Origin: JBOGEB01 sp050743125
GTDB lineage: Bacteria > Actinomycetota > Nitriliruptoria > Euzebyales > Egibacteraceae
Assembly (NCBI GenBank): GCA_050743125.1
Contig: JBOGEB010000005.1
Coordinates: 1 to 58,301 of the forward strand
DNA: 58,301 nucleotides
Reading direction: 5' to 3'
Made by a program: the position numbers and the translations under genes. Under the pieces are notes generated by a model. It did no database searches, was not told where the DNA came from, and saw nothing but the letters and a program-made list of their open reading frames with translations. Shown in pieces: positions 41,005 to 47,817 of the stretch (position 1 is its first letter; every line of letters begins with the position of its first letter).

Positions 41005-42360
41005 CTACATGCTGGCGATGAGCTTGTCGACCCGCTCGTCCTGAGACTTGAACGGGTCCTTGCAGAGCACAGTGCGCTGCGCCTGGTCGTTGAGCTTGAG
41101 ATGCACCCAGTCGACCGTGAAGTCACGCCGCCGCCGCTTGGCCTGACGGATGAACTCCCCACGCAACCGGGCGCGGGTGGTCTGCGGCGGCGTGCTCCGA
41201 GCAATGTCGATCTCCGCGTCGGTCGCGATCCGGTCGGTCCGCCCACGGCGCTGCAACAGGTAGTACAAGCCACGCTCGGTGTTCACGTCGTGATACTGCA
41301 AGTCGAGCATCGCGATCCGCGGATGCGACAGCGGCAGGCCACGGCGGGCACGGTAGTCGTCGATCAGATGGTACTTCGCCGCCCAGTCACACTCGCGGGA
41401 CAGCTTCAACGGGTCGTCCGCGAGCGTGGACAACACCCTGCCCCACTCCGCCAGCACCCGGTCGGTCTCCGGGTCCGACCCCGAGTGGTCGATGAACTGC
41501 GAGACCCGCTCGTAGTACTCGCCCTGAATCTCCAACGCCGACAGCTCCCGGCCGCCGGCCAGCTTCACCCGCCGCTGACAGCCCATGTCGTGGCTGATCT
41601 CACGGATCGCCCGGATCGGGTTGTCCAGCGTGTGGTCGCGCATCACCGCGCCCGACTCGATCATCCGCAGCACCAAGTCGGTCGTGGCGACCTTCAGCCA
41701 CGTCGCGTACTCGCTCATGTTCGAGTCACCGACAATGACGTGCAGGCGGCGATACCGCTCAGCGTCGGCGTGCGGCTCGTCCCGGCTGTTGATGATCGGC
41801 CGGCTGCGGGTCGTCGCGGACGACAATCCCTCCCAAATATGCTCCGCCCGCTGCGAGATCGAGAACACCGCGCCCCTGGGCGTCTGCAGAACCTTGCCGG
41901 CGCCCGCGAAAATCTGCCGGGTGACGAAGAACGGGATCAGCGTGTCGGCCAGCTTCTGGAATTCCCCGAACCGCGCAACCATATAATTCTCGTGGCTGCC
42001 GTACGAATTACCCGCCGAGTCCGTATTGTTCTTGAACAGGTAAATCTGCCCCGCGATCCCTTCCTCGTGGAGCCGCTGCTCGGCCTGCTCGACGAGCCCC
42101 TCAAGAATCCGCTCCCCGGCCTTGTCATGAACCACCAGCCCCCGGACCGTGTCACATTCCGGAGTGGCGTACTCCGGGTGTGAGCCCACGTCCAGGTAAA
42201 GCCGTGCTCCGTTCTCAAGGAACACGTTCGACGAACGCCCCCAGCTCACCACCCGCCGGAAGAGGTAGCGCGCGACCTCGTCCGGCGAAAGGCGCCGCTG
42301 CCCCCGAAAGGTGCAGGTAACCCCGTATTCGATCTCGAGTCCGAAGATGCGGCGCTCCAT
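41005..42360 (-). CDS. pafA: Pup-protein ligase PafA
   Basis: Attaches the C-terminal glutamate of Pup to substrate lysines, using ATP, for proteasomal degradation. 451 residues, standard. The GS-like ATP site begins with RRIFGLEIEYGVTCTF (catalytic Glu in the first strand), then YATPECD, and the block NNTDSAGNSYGSHENY. The C-terminus ends FKSQDERVDKLIASM. In most actinobacteria pafA is followed by pafB; here it is followed by the disrupted toxin-antitoxin pair and pafB is 11 kb away. The pseudokinase gene lies 122 bp upstream. Confidence 0.96.
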   Translation of the reverse strand: MERRIFGLEIEYGVTCTFRGQRRLSPDEVARYLFRRVVSWGRSSNVFLENGARLYLDVGSHPEYATPECDTVRGLVVHDKAGERILEGLVEQAEQRLHEEGIAGQIYLFKNNTDSAGNSYGSHENYMVARFGEFQKLADTLIPFFVTRQIFAGAGKVLQTPRGAVFSISQRAEHIWEGLSSATTRSRPIINSRDEPHADAERYRRLHVIVGDSNMSEYATWLKVATTDLVLRMIESGAVMRDHTLDNPIRAIREISHDMGCQRRVKLAGGRELSALEIQGEYYERVSQFIDHSGSDPETDRVLAEWGRVLSTLADDPLKLSRECDWAAKYHLIDDYRARRGLPLSHPRIAMLDLQYHDVNTERGLYYLLQRRGRTDRIATDAEIDIARSTPPQTTRARLRGEFIRQAKRRRRDFTVDWVHLKLNDQAQRTVLCKDPFKSQDERVDKLIASM

Positions 42361-42482
42361 GACGGCTCCCTACGCTCGCGAGGACAAGAGAGTGCGATCC
42401 GGCAATGGCCAGTGTAAGGCGGGACGCTCCTGGTGAGCGGGACAGGGAGCGCTTAAATGGATGCGACTTCTGCGGCGGAGCG

Positions 42483-44210
42483 CTATCCGGAGACCTGGAA
42501 CGTCTCCATGACCCGATCACGGGCGTTCTCATCCCTCGGCGCCACGCGGGCGACCTGCACCATCACGAGGTGTGACGGCTTCTTGGAGGCGGCGACGAGG
42601 GTCTCGATCCTCGCACGAGGTTGACCACAGCCGGTGTACGCGTCGATTGCCCCAGCGTAGAGGTTGTCGTTGAATGGTCTGCGACCCACATAGGTGCATT
42701 CACCTGGCAAGATCCGTAGCTGGTCGAGCACCTGGTCCACCGTGCGGGCCGACCCGAGCGTCTGGGAGGCTGCGAGCACGGCGAAAGGGCGGCTCCAGGG
42801 TTCGGCCGCCGGGCCTTCCAGAGCGGCCTCCAGCCGATTCCCGACCTTCTTGCCGTTGATGATCCACACCGAGGACCGGACCGCCGACCACTCCTCCGGC
42901 ACGATCATCGAGAGCTGGCCGGACTCGTCGGTGAGGGTGCGGAACCCGGTGTAGATCGCGTCACGGTTGCTGGCGGGCTGCTCCACCACGACCGCGGGCG
43001 GCGCCTGGTCCGCTGCAGACGGAGCGCGCCGGCTGCGGAGCAGTTGGGCGGCGACCAGGACGGCTGCTGCTGCGAGGAGCGCCAGTGTCGCGGCTGTCAC
43101 GAGGCGCCGCCGACGCTGGTAAGCCAGGCGCGCGGGCGCCACGAGCGCCGGCCACGGCTCGGGCTTCGGCGGCACGGTTTCGGGCCATGGTTCGGGTGAC
43201 ACGAGCGCGGTCAAGGGCTCCGGTTCGGGTTCGGACGGCGTGAATGCGGACCACAACTCCGGTGCTGCGGCTTCCGGTTCGAGTTCCGGTTCCAATGCCT
43301 CCAGCTCTGGCTCAGGTTCCTCCTCCTCGGACTCGGGTTCTGTGGGCTCGGGTTCTGTGGACTCGGGTTCTGTGGACTCGGGCTCGGCAGGCGGCGGCAC
43401 GGTGGCCTCATGGAGGGCCTGGCAGGCATCTTCGGCAGCGCGCTCATCGACCACGGAGTCCGTCACGGCCAGACCAAGAACCTGCTGGACCTGCTGGATC
43501 GCGGCGGTCAGGTCCCGAATCGAGGCCGGACAGAAGGCGTGGTCTCTGGCGAGGCAGCGCTCGATCAAACCCCGGACAGGGGCCGGGACCTCACAGCGCT
43601 CGAGGACGTCCTTCACCTGCTCGTCAGGGGCCTCGGTCGCCGTGAGGAGCGTGAACATCGTCGAGGCCAGCCCAGTGAGGTCGTCATCGACGGACGCTGG
43701 GAGAGTGCCGTTCATGAGCGCTTGGACGTGCCGGAACACGGCCCGGTCCAGGTCGGCGAGCTGTGGCTCGCCCGAGGGCGACACGAGGATATTGTCGGCA
43801 CGCAGGCGGCCGTGGGCGACGCCCGCGCGGTGGGCGGTTTCCAGCGCGCCGCCAATCTTCACCGCGACCTCGAGTACCTCGGCGCACGGCAGGCGACCGT
43901 CCGCCGCCACCCACTCGCCGAGCGAGCCCTCCTCCAGCAGCTCGAGGAGCAGATACGTGGGTCCGTTGGCTACTTGACCCGACCCGTAGACCGTGACGAC
44001 GTGGGGATGCTGCGACAAGGTCCGCAGCGCGCGCACGAGCGAGCCGCTGCACTGGCAGCCGGCGGCGTCCGCGTCCCAGTCAAGAAAGCGCAGCGCCACA
44101 GCGCGGTCTTTGGACAGCTGGCGGGCACGGTAGAGCGTACTGCTGCCGCCGAGCGGGGCGATGTGCAACAAGCCCGGAAGCCCGAGCGTCCGTATGGCGT
44201 CAATCCCCAT
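42483..44210 (-). CDS. Membrane-anchored pseudokinase with extracytoplasmic domain
   Basis: 575 residues. The N-terminal half (about 1-255) has a protein-kinase-like fold: LGGSSTLYRARQ, HPHVVTVYGSG, YLLLELLEEGSLGEWV. Every key residue differs: the VAIK lysine is R41 (VALRFL), HRD is HGR (133-135) and DFG is DLD (153-155); only the Asn of the loop (N140) stays. Then comes an acidic Glu/Pro repeat region (PESTEPESTEPEPTEPES), a Pro-rich stretch, a transmembrane helix (about 370-392) and an outer domain of about 180 residues (PEEWSAVRSSVWIINGKKVG). It probably binds rather than phosphorylates. It lies between prcA and pafA on the same strand. Confidence 0.8.
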   Translation of the reverse strand: MGIDAIRTLGLPGLLHIAPLGGSSTLYRARQLSKDRAVALRFLDWDADAAGCQCSGSLVRALRTLSQHPHVVTVYGSGQVANGPTYLLLELLEEGSLGEWVAADGRLPCAEVLEVAVKIGGALETAHRAGVAHGRLRADNILVSPSGEPQLADLDRAVFRHVQALMNGTLPASVDDDLTGLASTMFTLLTATEAPDEQVKDVLERCEVPAPVRGLIERCLARDHAFCPASIRDLTAAIQQVQQVLGLAVTDSVVDERAAEDACQALHEATVPPPAEPESTEPESTEPEPTEPESEEEEPEPELEALEPELEPEAAAPELWSAFTPSEPEPEPLTALVSPEPWPETVPPKPEPWPALVAPARLAYQRRRRLVTAATLALLAAAAVLVAAQLLRSRRAPSAADQAPPAVVVEQPASNRDAIYTGFRTLTDESGQLSMIVPEEWSAVRSSVWIINGKKVGNRLEAALEGPAAEPWSRPFAVLAASQTLGSARTVDQVLDQLRILPGECTYVGRRPFNDNLYAGAIDAYTGCGQPRARIETLVAASKKPSHLVMVQVARVAPRDENARDRVMETFQVSG

Positions 44211-44635
44211 CCACCCTCCGATGCCCCGGCTGAGCAGTTCAGCGGTCTAACGAGGAGGTTCCCTGCACCCAACGAAGGGGGCAGGATGCCCGGGCGACCA
44301 CGAGAAACACAGACTAGACCGAACCGGTCATTTTGAACGGTATCTTCACCCGGTCGGGACACGTCATGGCGCCAGCGTCCACGGCGGTCGGTGATCCCAG
44401 CGGCTGGGAGGTGACGAGCTGGGCTCGCGCGTGACCGCAGCACACGCCAAGGACCGCAAGGTGCGCGGCGAGCGACACAAGCCCGGATGCCCCCAGCGCT
44501 CCCCGAGCGGCAAATGACCGCACGCTGGGGGTTAAGGAGTACGCACCCGAGGGTCGCGAGCGCCCCTGCGCCCCGGGTACGCCGCGGACGCCGCCCGCAC
44601 CCTCATCGCGCCGGGCGCTTCCAGACGCTTGCGAG
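44211..44635. other. Gap between the pseudokinase gene and repeat F2
   Basis: About 425 bp with no firmly supported gene. It contains the weak small ORF 44314-44523 (minus) and GC-rich stretches. It is likely to hold the pseudokinase promoter, but no clear pair of boxes stands out. Confidence 0.3.
44314..44523 (-). CDS. Possible small secreted protein
   Basis: 69 codons from GTG 44523. The N-terminus has a hydrophobic stretch (LGASGLVSLAAHLAVLGVC) that could be a signal peptide, followed by a short polar tail ending VKIPFKMTGSV. Third-position GC is high, consistent with coding. There is no clear ribosome site and no known family. It may be a chance ORF. Confidence 0.25.
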   Translation of the reverse strand: MRSFAARGALGASGLVSLAAHLAVLGVCCGHARAQLVTSQPLGSPTAVDAGAMTCPDRVKIPFKMTGSV

Positions 44636-44884
44636 CGTGTTTGAGAATGACATCAGAGGAGTCGCGTCGCGTCGGGTTCCGCTCCTTTTAGTAGGGGCGG
44701 GTGGGTGGGGAAGGTTGGCGCGGTCGGTCGGAGCCTCTTTCCGGACGCGACACGACCCTGTTGTCAGGCGATCGCCGCAGGTTCCTTCAAGGGTGGGTGG
44801 GTGGGGGAGTCCCCCACACGGGGCGGCCGACACCGCGCTCCGCCTCGCTTCGCCCCCAGGGCAAGGCTGCGGTTCTCAAACACG
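44636..44884. repeat. Family F repeat, best-preserved copy F2 (249 bp)
   Basis: Perfect 12 bp terminal inverted repeats: CGTGTTTGAGAA (44636-44647) and TTCTCAAACACG (44873-44884). The interior shares long runs with F1 (33-123) and F3 (12739-12927), for example GTCGCGTCGCGTCGGGTTCC and GGTCGGAGCCTCTTTCCGG. It ends 3 bp before the prcA stop (44888-44890). No coding potential. Confidence 0.8.
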
Positions 44885-44887
44885 TTG

Positions 44888-45568
44888 TTAAGCCTGGAGC
44901 GCTGCGGCGACAGCAGCGGTGTCGAGGCGGAAGAACTTGCGCCGGCCGCGACCTCGGTCGAGGCCGGCGACCTCCAGGCGCTCAGCCGCGATCGTGCGGT
45001 CCTCAGCCCCACCGAGCGCTCGGCGCGCCGTGAGCAACGCGGCTGCTCGGCTCATGTCAGCGGAAAAATCGCGACCGAGGCGTTCGTTGATCGCGTCCGC
45101 GTCGCCGCCGATCGCGATGTACCCCTTCTCGTCGGTGATCGAGCCGTCGTAGAGGATGTGGTACAGCTCGACGTCCTCGGCGCTCAGCTCAGCGACGAGC
45201 AGCTCGACCTCCCACGGCTTGTCGGTCCCGGCGAACACACTGCCGATGAGGTTCGAGTACGCGTTGGCGAGTGACCGCCCTGTGACGTCCATGCGGGCGA
45301 ACTGGTAGCCACGCAGATCAGCGGTCCTGATCCCCCACTGCCGGAGCGTCTCAAACTCGTTGTACTTGCCGACAGCGGCGAACGCGATGCGGTCGTAGAT
45401 CTCGCTGACCTTGTTCAGCAGCGACGACGGATTCTCGGCGACGAACAGGACGCCCTGGTCATAGGTGATCGCCACGACGGACTTGCCCCGACTGATGCCC
45501 TTACGGGCATAGTCGGCCTTGTCCTTCATGATCTGCTCTGGGGGAACGTACGGCATCCCCATCGGCAT
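44888..45568 (-). CDS. prcA: Proteasome alpha subunit
   Basis: Forms the outer rings of the 20S core and gates entry for Pup-tagged substrates. 226 residues from ATG 45568, chosen because GGGGAGAG lies 4-11 bases upstream; a frame to 45619 is longer but has no such site. Family start MPMGMPYVPPEQIMKDKADY (N-terminal gate) then ARKGISRGKSVVAITYDQGV. There is no catalytic Thr, as expected for alpha. Unusually, it does not follow prcB closely: 482 bp including repeat E2 separate them. The stop adjoins repeat F2. Confidence 0.96.
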   Translation of the reverse strand: MPMGMPYVPPEQIMKDKADYARKGISRGKSVVAITYDQGVLFVAENPSSLLNKVSEIYDRIAFAAVGKYNEFETLRQWGIRTADLRGYQFARMDVTGRSLANAYSNLIGSVFAGTDKPWEVELLVAELSAEDVELYHILYDGSITDEKGYIAIGGDADAINERLGRDFSADMSRAAALLTARRALGGAEDRTIAAERLEVAGLDRGRGRRKFFRLDTAAVAAALQA

Positions 45569-45882
45569 AGCTCTCTCCCCCTGTTGCGTTAGGGGCCCGG
45601 AAAGTTCCAACGTTGCCACGGAGCCCCACCCTGCGCTGGGCAGGGCTGGTTCGACATACTAAGGCCGTATGTCGAAACCGGGCCAGAGTCGGTGCCCTGA
45701 GCGGGTTCCGCTGGTCGTCCTTACGGCCCCTCCGCATAATTACCGTGGCGTGGTACCTCTCGGCCGACGCTGATACGTCACCGAAATTGTGCGCCGGGGC
45801 ACTTAGGTTTGGAACGGTGAGACGCCCGGTGACCTTCGTCGGCGACTCCGCGACATCGTCCTGTAGGAGTTTCGACACATGT
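45569..45882. promoter_or_regulatory. Region upstream of prcA
   Basis: About 314 bp with no gene. On the minus strand TAATTAT (45742-45736) could be a -10 box, so prcA may have its own promoter. A stem-loop with arms GGTTCGACATAC (45648-45659) and GTATGTCGAAACC (45667-45679) is included; its loop reads TAAGGCC, recalling the CTAAG tip of the repeats. No LexA-type or PafBC-type box was identified. Confidence 0.35.
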
Positions 45883-46056
45883 CCTAAGTACTCCGTGGCA
45901 TAAATACGCTGGCATTCGAGCGACCCTGCATCCACGCTCGCCGCGTTGCGCCTCGCTTACATACGACCTCCGGGTATGCGCGCTCGGCGCGCCTTGCGAG
46001 CACGGCGCAGGACCGCTCTCGGTGCGTCACCGTATTTCTGCCACGGAGCACTAAGG
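45883..46056. mobile_element. MITE-like repeat E2 (174 bp)
   Basis: Terminal inverted repeats CCTAAGTACTCCGTGGCA then TAAATACG and CGTATTTCTGCCACGGAG then CACTAAGG agree over about 26 bases with few changes. The interior is the inverse of E1 (15430-15609). Its right end contains the prcB stop codon (46051-46053 on the complement). It lies between prcB and prcA and no transposase is encoded. Confidence 0.8.
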
Positions 46057-46848
46057 CTGGCGACGCGAGCCGATGACGGACTCGACGCGGGCCGCGACGA
46101 TATCGTCGTCAAGCTCGCGGTAGCCCTCGGCAGCGATGACCACAACAAGCGGATAGATCCCCCGTACGAGGTCTGGGCCTCCAGTGGCCGAGTCCTCGTC
46201 GGCCGCGTCCCACAGCGCCTCGATGGCCATGTCGACCCCGGTATCGCGATCGAGCCCGTCACGGTAGCGGGCTTTCAGCGACCCGCGGGCGTCGCGTCCC
46301 CCCGATCCGGTGGTTGCGAAGTGGCGCTCCTCGTAACGGCCGCCGATGGCGTCGAACTCGTAGATCCGGGCGACATTCTCGCGTGGGTCGTAGCCAGCGA
46401 ACAGCGGGACGACGACCAGTCCTTGCATCGCCATCGGCAGGTTCGTCCGCACCATCTGCGCGAGCTGGTTCGCTTTGCCCTCGAGCGACAGCGGCCCGCC
46501 CTCGATCTTCTCGTAGTGCTCAAGCTGCAGGGCGAAGAGCTTCGCGAGCTCCGCGCCAGGGCCCGCTGCTCCGGAGATGCCGATCGCCGACCACGAGTCG
46601 GCCTCGAACACCTTGCGCATGTCGCGCTTGGAGATGACGTTCCCGGTCGTGGCGCGCCGATCCCCAGCCATGATCACGCCGGTTTGATACGTGAGCGCAA
46701 CGATCGTGGTGCCCTCGACGTGCTCGACCGGGCCGCTGAACGTGCCCGCATAGAACTCGGGCGACAGTCGCCGCAACAGCGCGGAGAAGCTGGGGACGGC
46801 GAGGTCGAACGGCTGTGGATACGTGAGGTCGGATCGGGAGATCCTCAC
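46051..46848 (-). CDS. prcB: Proteasome beta subunit
   Basis: Catalytic subunit of the 20S core. 265 residues. A propeptide of 46 residues ends in EHVEG, after which T47 (TTIVALTYQTGV) is the expected N-terminal nucleophile. Other blocks: MAGDRRATTGNVISKRDMRK and ISGAAGPGAE. It starts at GTG 46848, overlapping the pup stop (GTGA), so pup and prcB are coupled. Its stop lies in repeat E2, which separates it from prcA. Confidence 0.97.
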   Translation of the reverse strand: MRISRSDLTYPQPFDLAVPSFSALLRRLSPEFYAGTFSGPVEHVEGTTIVALTYQTGVIMAGDRRATTGNVISKRDMRKVFEADSWSAIGISGAAGPGAELAKLFALQLEHYEKIEGGPLSLEGKANQLAQMVRTNLPMAMQGLVVVPLFAGYDPRENVARIYEFDAIGGRYEERHFATTGSGGRDARGSLKARYRDGLDRDTGVDMAIEALWDAADEDSATGGPDLVRGIYPLVVVIAAEGYRELDDDIVAARVESVIGSRRQP

Positions 46849-47036
46849 TCGCCGCCCTTCTGTACGTAGTTCTTGACGAACTCCTCCGCGTTCTCCTCGA
46901 GCACTTCGTCGATCTCGTCGAGCAGGTCGTCGATGTCGGAGGTGTCGACCGCCTCAGCGGTCTGGGTGTCGGCGACCTCCTCGTCGCTTCCTTGCTTCGT
47001 TCGCTGGCGGCGGACCTGGCCGGCGTCGCTGCTCAT
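46845..47036 (-). CDS. pup: Prokaryotic ubiquitin-like protein Pup
   Basis: 63 residues, acidic and largely disordered, ending in VKNYVQKGGE. The C-terminal residue is Glu, so PafA can use it directly without Dop deamidation. The central helix DIDDLLDEIDEVLEENAEEF is the Mpa-binding region. It starts at ATG 47036 and is coupled to prcB. Dop, which usually lies upstream of pup, is not in this window; instead a divergent nuclease gene starts at 47233, so pup probably has its own promoter in 47037-47232. Confidence 0.97.
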   Translation of the reverse strand: MSSDAGQVRRQRTKQGSDEEVADTQTAEAVDTSDIDDLLDEIDEVLEENAEEFVKNYVQKGGE

Positions 47037-47232
47037 CGTGCTCCTCTGCATGGGTCGAGCGTGTCCTGCCGATGTCGAGTGTAGCCGCCGGACGCACGAC
47101 CTCTCGCTCCGGCCGGATGCGCGCTTCCGGTCATATTCTGCTGAGTGCACACCGCTTATCCACAGATCGGGATGCCCACCCACAGACCGTAGGCTGGACG
47201 TGCCGTCAGCGGATGCGGTATGGAGGTGACAG

Positions 47233-47817
47233 ATGGGATCAACGGCCCACGGCGGCCTCACGTACGCCGACCTGCTCGCGTACCCGGAGGAGAACTGGCC
47301 CAAGCGGGAGCTGTTCGACGGGGAGCTCGTCGTGAGCCCGCCGCCGGCGCCGCGCCATGCGCGGGTCCAGTTCAGGCTCCTGGTGGCGCTAGCCCCGTGG
47401 GCTGAGGCGACGGGGGCAGACGTCAGCCCGGGGTGGGACTTGGAGGTGGCGGACGGCCTGGTCATGTGGCCGGACGCGATGGTGGTCCTGGCCGAGCGCG
47501 TGCACTTGGTCAACGCGCGTCCGTCACCTGTCCCGCCAGACGTCGTGGTCGAGATCTCCTCCCCGTCTACCCGTCGGCGGGACCTCATCCGAAAGCGCGC
47601 GGTCTACGAGCGGTTCGGTGTGCCGGAGTACTGGTTCGTCGACCTCGACGAGGACCGAATTCTTGTGTTCCGGCTCGAGGACGGCCGCTACGGAGAGCCG
47701 GACATGTTCGCCGCCGGTGACCTGTTGGAGTCCAAACACCTGCCTGGCTTCGCTGCGCCCGTCGACCGCCTGCTCAATCTCACCTCGTCGGGCGAAGGGC
47801 GATCTCGGGAAGGTTGA
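47233..47817 (+). CDS. Uma2-family (DUF820) PD-(D/E)XK endonuclease
   Basis: 194 residues from ATG 47233 with GGAGGT upstream. The family layout is visible: LTYADLLAYPEENWPKRELF at the start, ELVVSPPPAPRHARVQF, then the nuclease core VMWPDAMVV...PPDVVVEISSP (Asp and Glu) followed by RRRDLIRKRAVYERFGVPEYWFVD (Lys). Uma2 proteins are widespread putative nucleases of unclear role. It is divergent from pup, where dop would often be, and overlaps the convergent transporter gene by 38 bp at its 3' end. Confidence 0.88.
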   Translation: MGSTAHGGLTYADLLAYPEENWPKRELFDGELVVSPPPAPRHARVQFRLLVALAPWAEATGADVSPGWDLEVADGLVMWPDAMVVLAERVHLVNARPSPVPPDVVVEISSPSTRRRDLIRKRAVYERFGVPEYWFVDLDEDRILVFRLEDGRYGEPDMFAAGDLLESKHLPGFAAPVDRLLNLTSSGEGRSREG

